From Eremothecium cymbalariae DBVPG#7215 (Eukaryota; Ascomycota; Saccharomycetes; Saccharomycetales; Saccharomycetaceae), in NCBI RefSeq assembly GCF_000235365.1, contig NC_016453.1:124001-188000 (forward strand): a stretch of 64,000 nt of DNA, in the 5' to 3' direction. The position numbers and the translations under genes were made by a program. This document shows, piece by piece, positions 10,681 through 20,809 of this stretch (its first letter is position 1; each line of letters starts with the position of its first letter). The notes below the pieces were generated by a model that was not told the origin of the DNA, searched no databases, and saw nothing but the letters and a program-made list of their open reading frames with translations.

Positions 10681-11181
10681 GTGCTATTCAGCTAGTAAGT
10701 AACGTCAGATTCAGCGACCTCTCTCTCCTCTTGATTTATTATATTTAAACAAATCTCCGCCTGAGAAATATACTTTTAAGAACAAAGAAACGGTATAAAT
10801 CTGAAATTTAGCAGCCTTCTGGAAAAAATTGGCAAAATATCAACTCACCTTATTATAAAAGTGACGTTTATTAATCTCTAAGCGGATGCATCTCCTTTGT
10901 AACAGGAAACGGGGGCGTCACGGAGCTTGGAGAGCTAAAACTGAGACTTCCACTTTTGGTTGTTACTGGTTCTAAGCCAAGGAAAATCCCAGACGTGTCA
11001 GTGACATAAAAATATTCAAAAGCTCAAATTAAGTAAATAGATAGTTCTATTTCACGTGATATTTACAGAACAGGGTGCGTAAAGCAGATGGTAGTTTTAG
11101 TTAGTTATTATATTTGTGTTTGAGTTGGCGTGTGGTGTGAGTGATGAGGACAAGGTGTGTAATGCAGTAAAGGAATCAACG
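10681..11181. promoter_or_regulatory. GIP4 upstream / MRS2 downstream spacer with Cbf1-type site
   Basis: 501 bp between two minus-strand genes, so it should hold the GIP4 promoter and the MRS2 terminator. TCACGTGA at 11052-11059 is an exact Cbf1-type E-box, but it lies about 370 bp from the GIP4 start. I see no RNA gene and no credible ORF; short open frames here overlap the 3' end of MRS2 on the other strand. Confidence 0.5.
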
Positions 11182-12468
11182 TTATTTTTTGTTATCGTTG
11201 ATCAGCCATCTCCAAACCATGTCTCTTTGTTTGCCGTCAGTAGGAGTTCTAGTCTTGCCATACCAAAGGTTGTAGGAAGCATGCTTCCAACGGGACCATA
11301 TATTGGGCAATTCTCCGTCGACTTGTAAACGAGCGTTAGCAATGTGGTTTGCGGTGGAGGTGCCTGCGTGGTTGTTCATCATTGTCAGTCTTGTAACTCT
11401 TCGTAAAGCTTTGAAGTTAGCTGCAGTGACAGCTAGAGCTGATGCGATGGAGAAAACAAATACTGAACCAAACCCAAACGTACTTTCTTCGATAAAATTC
11501 TTTAGATTCATACCGTAAAAGGCAGGGATAACAGTTGCCACAGTAAAGCCCAGGGTGTATATTGTTACTTTAAGTTCGAATAACATCAGGGAATTTCTGT
11601 TTGCATCCAAGATAATGTTGACCACATCTTCTGTAGATTTTATATCCTGCATGAGGGATCCGGACTGCTGGACATACTCATCGCACTGTTTGTAATAGGT
11701 TTCCAAAAGCATTTCAACATCTGAGAAGTTATTATTTTGCGTAGATCTAGTCTCAGAGAGATACATTGCAGCTAAATCCTCAGCACTTTCTAAAAGCTCA
11801 TCCAAAGTATCTCTGATCAATAGTGACTTCTGGTAGAAAGAGGTCAACTCTTTCGACTTGATCAACAAATCACGCAGTTTATCTCTATCAATTTCATCCT
11901 CAAGTTCATTTAAAATCATGCCACAAACGCCTAAATGATGCTTGAATTCAGTCTCCAAGCATGTCATAACGTTAATAAGGATGGATTCCAGGGCCCGGTG
12001 TTCATAGTACTGTGAGGACATATGTTGTGTGGGAATATTCCGCGACAGCTTGGATTCCAAATCATACATTAATATGCCCAATTTCATCGCTGAATCCTTG
12101 TTTGATGTGTCAAAGACATACACGTTGTCCTTCTCAATTATAGCCTTCACATGAAGCAGATTAACCAAAAGACATGTAGGCTTAATCACAATAGAAGGGA
12201 TCATATCAACTGTCGAAGAATCCAGCTTACGCAGGTCTCGAGGGAACAATCCGTGATCCCTCAAAAACGGCAACTTTGGAAACTTTCGAGAGACTGCTGT
12301 AATATCTCCTTTATTGTTAAATATTGTGCACGATACGTAGGCATCATTTGGAGTTATTGGTTTCAACGACGGCACTTGGTTCTCCAGCGTAGGTAGTAGT
12401 AACCTTTTAGTAGCAAATCTTCGTATAAAAACGTAGTTAGACGATCTCTGAATTGACCGTACCCACAT
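11182..12468 (-). CDS. MRS2: Mitochondrial inner-membrane magnesium channel Mrs2
   Basis: 428 residues (S. cerevisiae Mrs2 is 470). The N-terminus, MWVRSIQRSSNYVFIRRFATK, is an Arg-rich matrix-targeting presequence with no acidic residues. After a long matrix helical domain there are two close membrane spans; the first ends in AFYGMNLKNF, carrying the invariant Gly-Met-Asn (GMN) signature of CorA/Mrs2/Alr1 channels near residues 318-321, and the second is FGSVFVFSIASALAV. Mrs2 lets Mg2+ into the matrix and supports group II intron splicing in yeast. Its paralogue Lpe10 (Mfm1) has a similar layout, but the position next to VMA4 matches YOR334W. Confidence 0.93.
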   Translation of the reverse strand: MWVRSIQRSSNYVFIRRFATKRLLLPTLENQVPSLKPITPNDAYVSCTIFNNKGDITAVSRKFPKLPFLRDHGLFPRDLRKLDSSTVDMIPSIVIKPTCLLVNLLHVKAIIEKDNVYVFDTSNKDSAMKLGILMYDLESKLSRNIPTQHMSSQYYEHRALESILINVMTCLETEFKHHLGVCGMILNELEDEIDRDKLRDLLIKSKELTSFYQKSLLIRDTLDELLESAEDLAAMYLSETRSTQNNNFSDVEMLLETYYKQCDEYVQQSGSLMQDIKSTEDVVNIILDANRNSLMLFELKVTIYTLGFTVATVIPAFYGMNLKNFIEESTFGFGSVFVFSIASALAVTAANFKALRRVTRLTMMNNHAGTSTANHIANARLQVDGELPNIWSRWKHASYNLWYGKTRTPTDGKQRDMVWRWLINDNKK

Positions 12469-12882
12469 TTATAATCAAACTAGATTTTCCAAAAGAGTCA
12501 TATACTTCTTGATAGTATTCTGAGGCTGAAAAACACGATGCTTTTTTTTTATTCGACTTTTGATGTGTATATTGTAGATGCCTAACTATTTAAAACACTT
12601 TTTCTTTATACAGATGAGATGTTGATGACATCTACGAACAAAAACAACTGCAGAAATACAGCTACTTCACAGTATCTGGAAGAGTTCGTAGCTATATATT
12701 TGGGAAATAACAGTATGGTATTTTGCTTGACTTCTATACAATTCACAATTCTTTTTATAATGATGTATATATGTAGTTATTATATACATATATAATGAAA
12801 GAAGTTGCGCAGTTGCGCAGTGCGCACAGTAAACTTTTGTACCTTAAATCAGCAGAAATAGCTGACGCACCGCCAGTCTTAA
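12469..12882. other. Spacer between VMA4 and MRS2
   Basis: 414 bp holding the MRS2 promoter and VMA4 3' flank (both genes on the minus strand). Strongly AT-rich, with a TATATA-rich patch around 12767-12794. A short GC-rich patch at 12803-12827 has AGTTGCGC twice in tandem followed by an inverted-looking AGTGCGCAC. No RNA gene or ORF is recognised. Confidence 0.4.
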
Positions 12883-13572
12883 TCAGTCAGTAAACTTTCT
12901 AGTCTTCGAAACACCAAATAAGGTAGATCTAATGCCGGGCAAAGAGCTATCCCTGAGCAATTTCAATCTCTCCTCTAATGTGTTATCAATTTTAATCCTG
13001 CCCGAAGCATCCGTGATCTTGACACCGCCAGCGACATCCTTATTCAAGTATTCCTGAGACAAAGTGATATTCACTTCCTTAGATGTCGCCTCTTTATACT
13101 TCAATTGTATGACATCGATTAGAGATTCAATTAAAGGAATGTCTGACTCCCGTGCCTGGATTATAACGTGTGGTTCTAACAACTTTAACATTCCTTCCAC
13201 AATTAAGTCAACCAACACAGGCTTGTATCGCTCTTCATCCTGCGAAATACTCGCCAGACTGTCCCTAGCAGCTTCAAATATATCCTCCAACCCCTCCTCC
13301 ATAGCCAACAGAGCTTTCAATCTCATCTTATTGGCAACCGTAGACTTCATAATCTGCTGCTGCAATGACGCCTTCTTGCGTTTTTCCGCCGTAATAACAT
13401 CAATGTTAGTGATTTCGTTACGCACTAAACTGGACTTCTCAATTTCATACTCCTGATCAGCTTTCAACTGTATCTCTTTAGCCTTCTCTTCAGCCTCCTT
13501 TCTTATGAAGGCCTGCATTTTGTTCAATTCATCGCTCACCTGATTAGGGGTCAATGCAGTGATTGCAGACAT
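12883..13572 (-). CDS. VMA4: V-ATPase V1 subunit E (Vma4)
   Basis: 229 residues (S. cerevisiae Vma4 is 233). The protein begins [22 protein letters not shown] and continues with the long charged N-terminal helix ([20 protein letters not shown]) that pairs with subunit G to form the peripheral stalk of the vacuolar proton pump. The C-terminal globular part includes [24 protein letters not shown], the most conserved block of subunit E, and ends at [15 protein letters not shown]. The product is cytosolic-side, part of the V1 sector, and needed for vacuole acidification. Gene order MRS2-VMA4-MIP1 corresponds to YOR334W-YOR332W-YOR330C. Confidence 0.96.
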   Translation of the reverse strand: MSAITALTPNQVSDELNKMQAFIRKEAEEKAKEIQLKADQEYEIEKSSLVRNEITNIDVITAEKRKKASLQQQIMKSTVANKMRLKALLAMEEGLEDIFEAARDSLASISQDEERYKPVLVDLIVEGMLKLLEPHVIIQARESDIPLIESLIDVIQLKYKEATSKEVNITLSQEYLNKDVAGGVKITDASGRIKIDNTLEERLKLLRDSSLPGIRSTLFGVSKTRKFTD

Positions 13573-14496
13573 CTTTTATTGGAACACAATATACTATAAA
13601 AGATCCTATGACAGCTTGCTAGACGCCTTGGAGTTCTAATTCTTTGTATGCCTCTTAGTTTAAGGCTTCTCACTTCTAAGTAAGGGGCCCATTAGTCGTC
13701 ACCATTATAGAAGGTTATCAAATTTGGTGAACTGACCGTCATCACATACGTAACCTTACCCGGATCTGCGAGGTGCCAATTCAAGTCACGTGATCACTTC
13801 TTCTGCGCTAACCTCACAGAAGCAAGCTAATCAACTAGACATACAGCTCTCGATATATTCATAAATATCAATATATCGGAGAATAAGCTGTTTTTACAAC
13901 GACCTTTTTACGAGCGGAGGGAGATTCCTGTGTGACGCAAGATCTACCGAGGACGGTTGGTCGACCACGCGCCAGAAAAGTCGACAAAAGATCAGACCCT
14001 ATGATATATAACCAAGTGAGCCGTTGGACAGTGGCGAGTAACTACCACGAAGCACCCATTTCAACCAAACAGCCTGTAATCTGGCTATTAACTGACTTTC
14101 GAGAGGATATAATAAGTGTGTATCACCAACAACGGCAGTGGAAATATTAAACACCTGTAAACCCACTCGATAACTAAATACCCTCTTATATCTTAAAGCG
14201 AGATAGTATACGGACGGACATAGTTGAGGTTAAATCTGGATTGGTTGAGAATAGTTTCTTGCAACACGTATATATATACATTACATCTATTTCTCGTTAT
14301 ACGTGTGTAAAGTTTGAATGTGTAAACTGCATGTACTCCTGGAAATAGTTAGTGAACTTGTGATGGCGGTTATAAGAAAATCTGCGATAAAATAAATCGT
14401 AGTTGCTCACGAGCACCGATACGTCCAGAGAAGCCATTAGAGAAGGCATTAGCAATTTGAAAGAGAAGCGGATACAGGTCCTGAGGGCGAGTAAGC
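13573..14496. promoter_or_regulatory. VMA4-MIP1 divergent promoter region with Reb1- and Cbf1-type sites
   Basis: 924 bp between divergent starts. TTACCCGG at 13756-13763 is an exact Reb1-type site, and TCACGTGA at 13786-13793 is a Cbf1-type palindrome, 22 bp further on; the pair lies about 190 bp upstream of VMA4. A 72-codon open frame at 13932-14150 has no ATG start and no family likeness, so I do not call it a gene. A TATATATA stretch lies near 14269-14278, about 220 bp before MIP1. Confidence 0.55.
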
Positions 14497-17400
14497 ATGA
14501 GAAATTTGCTGCCAAGGGTAAGACTGGTACGACAGCATAAGCATGGAACACAGCTTTACAGCACAGGGACCTCTGTGGAAGGATTTTCAGACGATGCAAG
14601 GCCGATACTTCAAAATGCAAGGGCTGAGGAGCCGCGGCTAAATCCAGTAGGTATCCAGTATTTGTCGAGTTCACTGCATCGGCAATTGTTTGGATCTAGG
14701 GAGTTCACAAAAGCAAATGCTATAAGAAAAGACGCTAGGGATGAGTTGGTTGCTTTATCGAAACAGCATTTGAAAGTCCATGGGTTGTTGGGTTCGAAGA
14801 CTAATATAACGGAGCCGATTAGTTTTGATTTGCCAGCACTGCAAGGTTCAAGTTTGGATGAGCATTTCCAGAGATTGGGGTCTTTTGTTTCAGCTCCGTA
14901 TTTGTCGATGTGTGAGTCTAAGTTTAGAGATGTGGTGCCGAGGCCCGATAAATGGCTCAGAGAACCAGGTTGGTATTGTTATGAGCCAGAGAAGCAGCCA
15001 AGGAAGGTGGACTACCCATTAGAGGATACTGTTGTCTTTGATGTGGAGTGTTTGTACAATATATCTCATTATCCGACATTAGCAATTGCGTTAACAGAAA
15101 AGGCGTGGTATTGTTGGTGTTCTCCGTATATATGTGGTAGTGATGACCCTGTCCATTTAATACCGATGAACACACTAAGCACCCCCAAAGTCATAATTGG
15201 ACATAATGTTGGTTACGACCGTTCGAAAGTGTTGGAAGAATATAATATAGAACCTTCGAAAGCTTTCTATGTGGATACAATGTCCTTACATATTTCATCA
15301 TCAGGAATGTGTTCTAGACAAAAACCTAAGTTCATGGAACTAAAGAAAATTTTAAAGGATCAAGAGGTAGACTTGAGTATCTTTCAAAATGAAGTTCTCA
15401 CTGAAGACACATTCGATCCCTATGCAGATTTCAAATGGGCTCGATATTCTACTATGAATTCTTTAAAGGACGTTGCAAAACTACATTGTGGGATAACTAT
15501 GGATAAAACGGTTAAGGAGCATTTTAGCTCATTGGACAAGCAAGAAATAATAGACTCCTTTCAGCTTGTGACTGACTACTGTGCATCAGATGTATATGCT
15601 ACGAGTAAAGTGTTTGATAAAATTTTCCCTAAATTTCGAGAAAAATGTCCACATCCAGTTTCCTTTGGAGCCCTCAGATTTTTATCCAATTGTATTTTGC
15701 CTGTGAAACCTACTAAATGGAAAGGTTATATTGACAATGCAGAGAGCTTATACCAGCAATCTAAAAAAGCCATTGAGGATAAAATTGTGGAGATTGTGGA
15801 ACTTACAGTTCAGTTGAAAGATGATATGGAAAAGGCGAAGGATGATCCGTGGTATAGTCAACTGGATTGGGAAATTGAGCCAGTAAAACTAACTAAAAAT
15901 GGTTTGCCTGTTAAAAATCAAAAGCTTCCAGGTTATCCTAATTGGTATAGATCTCTTTATCTAAATAAAGATGCAACTAGACCCAATATTACAATAAGAT
16001 CGCGCCTTATTCCTATATTTTTTAAATTAACATGGGAAGGGTTTCCAGTTATTTGGACAAAACCGTTTGGTTGGTGCTTCGAAGTCCCAAATGAACAAGC
16101 CCAGATATTCTTTGATAAAAACTATTTGATGGCAGACCCTAATGAGTATGAGTCAAGAGATGGCTGGACTCTTCTTAGAATTCCTCACCCTAATGGCCCA
16201 GATTTCAATTGTACAAACCTATTGTCTAAACCCTATCTTCATTTCATGGAAAAGGGTATTTTGCAATCGCAGTATCCTTTGGCTCGTGAAGCATTAAAAA
16301 TAAACTCTTCTGGTGCCTATTGGACGGCGTCAAGAGATAGAATTATGGGTCAGCATGTTGTTTCAAAAGCAGAATTCCCGAATCAGTTTAAAATGTTTGA
16401 CGGTAGTCCGACTAATTCAGTGGATTTTGGGGCTATTATTCCTAGAGTTATTCCTATGGGTACTGTGACTAGAAGAGCAGTTGAAAATACCTGGTTAACG
16501 GCCTCCAATGCTAAGAAGAACCGAATTGGATCTGAATTGAAAACGAAAGTCATTGCACCTGAAGGATATAGCTTCGTAGGTGCAGATGTTGATAGTGAAG
16601 AATTATGGATTGCTTCCCTTGTTGGTGACTCCGTCTTCAACATTCATGGTGGTACTGCTATAGGTTGGATGTGCCTTGAGGGTACAAAAAGCGCAGGTAC
16701 TGATATGCATACGAAAACTGCTAACATTTTAGGATGTTCTAGAGATGAGGCCAAGATTTTTAATTATGGGAGGATATATGGAGCGGGTGTTAGGTTTGCG
16801 ACACAAATGTTGAAAAAGTTTAATCCATCTTTGACTGCGATAGAAGCCAAAGAAACGGCTGAAAAATTATATGAAAGTACCAAAGGTTTAGCATGGAGGT
16901 CTTCAAAATTTCCAAAATTCTGGTACGGTGGATCTGAATCACTTGTCTTTAATAGGTTAGAACTTATTGCCCAACAGGATGAGCCGCTGACCCCAGTTTT
17001 GGGTGCTGGTATTACCTCTTCTCTTATTAAGAAAAACCTATTCAAGAACACTTATTTAACCTCCAGAATTAACTGGACTATTCAATCTTCAGGTGTTGAC
17101 TACTTACATTTGTTGTTCTGTTCTATGCATTACTTAATTATAAAGTATAAATTGAAGGCGCGCTTGTGCATATCCATTCATGACGAATTGAGATTCCTTG
17201 TTGCAGATGAACATAAATATAAGGCGGCCATGGCGTTACAAATTGCAAATTTGTGGACAAGAGCTGTATTTTGCGAGCAAATGGGAATTGAAGATTTACC
17301 GCAAGGCTGTGCTTTCTTCTCCTCAGTAGATATTGACAAAGTTTTAAGAAAGGAGGTTGACATGGATTGTATTACACCATCTAATAACACACCTATTCCT

Positions 17401-18066
17401 CATGGTGAGTCATTGAACATAACCCAACTTTTGAAACTAGATGATGCGAAGTTAACAGATTCTGAAGAAGTTGATCTGACCAAATATCCATTCAAACCTA
17501 GAGTTCCTGTACTTGCACGTTATAATAGTAACTATTCCGAAGATTTTTTGAGCTATTTTTTAAAGATGCAAGTTCAAACTACCAACTGGAGAGTCTCTCA
17601 ACTAGAAGATTCTTATCTTGAACAAGACTTTAAAGACACAGTAAACAAGGTAAATGCAAAGGGGTCCAACCGCAAACATCATCTTAATGGAAATGGGAAG
17701 AAAGGTACTAAGAAAGGTGTAAAGAAAGCTTCAAAGAAAGGTGCAAAAAAAGGTGGAAGCGAAGAAAAGATTAATAACATAGTTAACGAGGCAGCTCAGC
17801 CCAGGTATGTTGACTTATCCTCAGTTGATACAAAATCGGAATTTTTGGAAGATAGCCTCCAGAATGATGAAAATAACACTGTCATGCCTCGGAATGAATT
17901 GACTACAGTTCTCCAAGAACAGGAGAATAATATAGAAAGGAAAGACGTTAAAAAAAAATGGAGGAGGGGTTTGCCTCGAGGTAAGAAACCATTATATGCT
18001 TTCAAATCAATTATGTCCCGAGTTAATGAGGGTATAAAAAAAACAAAAAAGACTTTTCCACTGTAA
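14497..18066 (+). CDS. MIP1: Mitochondrial DNA polymerase gamma, catalytic subunit
   Basis: 1189 residues (S. cerevisiae Mip1 is 1254). A basic presequence (MRNLLPRVRLVRQHKHG) targets it to the matrix. The 3'-5' exonuclease motif Exo I is VVFDVECLYN near residue 180. Family A polymerase motifs follow in order: motif A VGADVDSEELWIASL near 695, motif B RDEAKIFNYGRIYGAG near 750, and motif C HDELRF near 895. It replicates and proofreads mitochondrial DNA. As in other yeasts, a long extension follows the polymerase domain; here it is rich in Lys and contains a tandem lysine-glycine repeat, listed separately. ATG at 14497 is chosen because the presequence starts there and an upstream frame is not open. 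Confidence 0.97.
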   Translation: MRNLLPRVRLVRQHKHGTQLYSTGTSVEGFSDDARPILQNARAEEPRLNPVGIQYLSSSLHRQLFGSREFTKANAIRKDARDELVALSKQHLKVHGLLGSKTNITEPISFDLPALQGSSLDEHFQRLGSFVSAPYLSMCESKFRDVVPRPDKWLREPGWYCYEPEKQPRKVDYPLEDTVVFDVECLYNISHYPTLAIALTEKAWYCWCSPYICGSDDPVHLIPMNTLSTPKVIIGHNVGYDRSKVLEEYNIEPSKAFYVDTMSLHISSSGMCSRQKPKFMELKKILKDQEVDLSIFQNEVLTEDTFDPYADFKWARYSTMNSLKDVAKLHCGITMDKTVKEHFSSLDKQEIIDSFQLVTDYCASDVYATSKVFDKIFPKFREKCPHPVSFGALRFLSNCILPVKPTKWKGYIDNAESLYQQSKKAIEDKIVEIVELTVQLKDDMEKAKDDPWYSQLDWEIEPVKLTKNGLPVKNQKLPGYPNWYRSLYLNKDATRPNITIRSRLIPIFFKLTWEGFPVIWTKPFGWCFEVPNEQAQIFFDKNYLMADPNEYESRDGWTLLRIPHPNGPDFNCTNLLSKPYLHFMEKGILQSQYPLAREALKINSSGAYWTASRDRIMGQHVVSKAEFPNQFKMFDGSPTNSVDFGAIIPRVIPMGTVTRRAVENTWLTASNAKKNRIGSELKTKVIAPEGYSFVGADVDSEELWIASLVGDSVFNIHGGTAIGWMCLEGTKSAGTDMHTKTANILGCSRDEAKIFNYGRIYGAGVRFATQMLKKFNPSLTAIEAKETAEKLYESTKGLAWRSSKFPKFWYGGSESLVFNRLELIAQQDEPLTPVLGAGITSSLIKKNLFKNTYLTSRINWTIQSSGVDYLHLLFCSMHYLIIKYKLKARLCISIHDELRFLVADEHKYKAAMALQIANLWTRAVFCEQMGIEDLPQGCAFFSSVDIDKVLRKEVDMDCITPSNNTPIPHGESLNITQLLKLDDAKLTDSEEVDLTKYPFKPRVPVLARYNSNYSEDFLSYFLKMQVQTTNWRVSQLEDSYLEQDFKDTVNKVNAKGSNRKHHLNGNGKKGTKKGVKKASKKGAKKGGSEEKINNIVNEAAQPRYVDLSSVDTKSEFLEDSLQNDENNTVMPRNELTTVLQEQENNIERKDVKKKWRRGLPRGKKPLYAFKSIMSRVNEGIKKTKKTFPL
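17698..17757 (+). repeat. 12-bp in-frame tandem repeat in MIP1 tail
   Basis: Five consecutive 12-bp units of the form AAGAAAGGTnnn (one unit has GCT for GGT, the last has AAA for the first AAG). They encode KKG-x or KKA-x units at residues 1068-1087 of Mip1. The block sits in the post-polymerase extension just after an Asn/His-rich stretch. It is a coding minisatellite whose length could vary between strains. Confidence 0.9.
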
Positions 18067-18354
18067 ATAATAAAATCGAAATCGCTAGGGTTATTCGGAA
18101 TTGCTTATGACAGGGTTAAACAGAATTTTTTTGCGGAAGAATCTGAACCCATTGAGATTGTAAGAGAATTCTGAAAACCATTCTAGCATTGGCCTGCCTA
18201 ATATAGATACACATTTTTGAAAGAAAATCATTCTATTTTCGTGGCCATACCCATCCTACCCCTTCAAAGATTGTCGAGGAGTATATTAGCATATATAATA
18301 GTAATGATGACTTGAATGATACATATTTATAGTTACCACAAATATCAGCGTACG

Positions 18355-19116
18355 TTATGAACAATTAACCTGTCTTGCTTTAACACGATCCTGGTACTTT
18401 ATCCGTAGTTTCTCGATGTCTTCGACTTTCATTGAAGATTTAAGGAAATTTTCCACTAATTTCAGCATGGCGTCAGAACGCTTACTAACAACCTTACCAG
18501 TACTATTTAAAACGCCTTTCTTCATCCATATGTTTTTATTGGAAACATAAACGTCATTTTTGACAATAACTTGTGCCCTAGGTTTCATCTGTTCGTCACT
18601 AATAATTCCATCAGCAACCTTTTTATCTATCTCTCTTGCGACGCCCAAGAGCTGGGCAGTAAAATGGCGACTACTGTGCTCGCGTTCCTTTATCTCTTCT
18701 TCTAGACGTTGAATATTAGCTTGTTTCAGTTTCTCTTTCTGCTCTTTATAACCCTCGGTTATAAACTCTTCGCTATCAGCAGCATCCTGTGCACCGGCTT
18801 CCAATTTCCTATGAAGTTCGATCTTAAGAGCTTGAGTCTGTAATTCATCGAGCTGCCTCTGTTTTTTGGACTGTAGGAAACCTTGAATGAATTTTGACTC
18901 ACCTGGAACCTTAGATGACTCCTTTTCAGCCTCGTTGTCTAATAAAGAAGAATATTCTTCGTGTGCAACGGTTCTTGATCGTTTTCGAGAAAGTTCAGCC
19001 CTTTTTTTCATATATCCTTGAAAACTATCGCTATCATCATCACTATCATTATCATAAACAAATTCCTTATTCAATCTAGCAGCTTTAGACCTTTTAGTCA
19101 TCGCTAATACTGACAA
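18355..19116 (-). CDS. NSRP1/DUF2040-like coiled-coil protein
   Basis: Up to 253 residues, highly charged and helical. The layout resembles the N-terminal domain of NSRP1 (CCDC55), a nuclear speckle splicing regulator of animals: an acidic patch (NDSDDDSDS), then SKFIQGFLQSKKQRQLDE, then a helix ending SEEFITEGYKEQKEKLKQ, which parallels the family pattern of KYI..LL followed by EAFVTSAYKKKL. The end YQDRVKARQ is also family-like. Start could be the ATG at 19116 or at 19101 (MTKRSKAARLNKE); the second looks more natural. It sits between MIP1 and SCD5, where I know of no counterpart in S. cerevisiae. Family membership is from recalled pattern only; role in splicing would be inference. Confidence 0.55.
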   Translation of the reverse strand: MSVLAMTKRSKAARLNKEFVYDNDSDDDSDSFQGYMKKRAELSRKRSRTVAHEEYSSLLDNEAEKESSKVPGESKFIQGFLQSKKQRQLDELQTQALKIELHRKLEAGAQDAADSEEFITEGYKEQKEKLKQANIQRLEEEIKEREHSSRHFTAQLLGVAREIDKKVADGIISDEQMKPRAQVIVKNDVYVSNKNIWMKKGVLNSTGKVVSKRSDAMLKLVENFLKSSMKVEDIEKLRIKYQDRVKARQVNCS

Positions 19117-19277
19117 AGTTTACACTCTGGTGGTGCTTTGTGGGTTCTCCTAATTGTAAAGTGTCAAAGCCGAGAAGCCTTTTTGGTACTTCACGCAAAG
19201 AACAACACAGCTCGATAAAGTGGCTCCTTTTCATACACAAAGCAAAACAGTAGAAAAGACTGGAAAATAGTATACTC

Positions 19278-20739
19278 ATGTCATTTGACTGGCTAAATGT
19301 GCCCGGTATGGGTGTTGATGATAAGTACCAAGATTCAGTGGGTGCTGCACCGCCACCTCCATCCGTCTCTTTCAACTTCGGTGATGATACCACCAATCTA
19401 GATAGAAATGCGCAGTCTGCAGAGAACAGAACAAATGGCCAGGACCCTCCTACTCATAAATCTCCAAAGCCCATGGTGCAAAACTACAATCAAGGGGGCA
19501 GTTCTAATTCTCTCAATATGGTGCGTGACGACGTCTCTAGTAATGCGCTACAAGGCTCTATGAGTCGAAGTGGCAATATGTCCGACACACAATTGGTTTC
19601 GTACGTGGAAACTCCAGAAGATTTACGAGTGCCATTGTCTTTATCCGCTAATCAATTAGATCAAAATGAATTTAAAACGTACAAACGATGGTATAACTAC
19701 TTGTCTTCAAAGAGACGATCAACGTCGATTCGTTTAGAAGAGGATATCTTCACCTTCCTCGCCAACTTTTGTATTAGTGATATGATCAAGGAACGAATCA
19801 AATGCATATTTAGAACATGCCAAATGTCAGTTAGTATGGGCCAATTCTTTGCTATCTTAAGAACTGTATCACATGCCCTACAAAGCAACAGTCTGCCTAC
19901 GAGAAAACTGATAATAGTTAAAGCACCAGTACCCAATCCAAAGTCGATTTTATCAATGGAGGCTGGACAGGAAACTTATGAAGAAGTGGAAGAAGATCCG
20001 AAGTATGATATTGATAACAAGGTAGACTTTGATAGTTTTGCTTCTTTATTATTAACAGGTAAAACTGTGAGGAAAAACATCAGAAGAAAGATTAACAAGC
20101 GTTCAGGGAAAGTGAAAAAGGTGACATTCTCCGAAAATCTAGTAACCTTCCATGAAGAAAGACACCTAGAAGATGAGGGTACTTGTTTTGATGAGAAATC
20201 TAGAGAAAAGAACGGTGATGAAAGAAGGGAAAACGCTAGCCCAAGCGGAGATGAGCCATTGGACTTTTCGTTGCCCATGGATCAGTTGTTGAAGAAGATG
20301 GCAGTTAGAAAGAAAAACAATACTGCGTTGGTTTCGGAGCCTCCCTCGCAGCCAGAAACTGCTGAAGAGATGGAGGAACTAGCGGATATGAGAGATTCTT
20401 TGAACCACTTTAAGCATATTCAAACTGCCGATAACGTTACTTTGGGTGGTTTTGCTAATCAATTCATGTCTTCGATGGGAACACAATCCTTGGACGATCT
20501 TAATGGAGCTGCAGTCATAGAACCTCTAAAACCCACTGCAACAGGTTCTGCAAACTACCTGTTCCGATCTCAGATGTCTAACAACGTTGATCCGCTAGAA
20601 GGACAGCAAGTTTTGGAGCGCCTAAATCCTACTGCAACAGGCTCCGCTAATAGGCTATTTCGCACTCAAATGGAAGCTATGATGATGCCAGGCCACTTGA
20701 ATTCTGTCAATAGTCAGCAACACCAGCACCAGCACCAGC

Positions 20740-20809
<70 letters not shown>

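Noticed and set aside
12803..12827. GC-rich tandem and inverted octamers after VMA4
   Set aside because: Only two 8-bp copies and a short inverted part; too short to claim a function.
13932..14150. 72-codon frame in the VMA4-MIP1 spacer
   Set aside because: It begins with GTG, not ATG, has no recognisable domain and lies in a promoter region.
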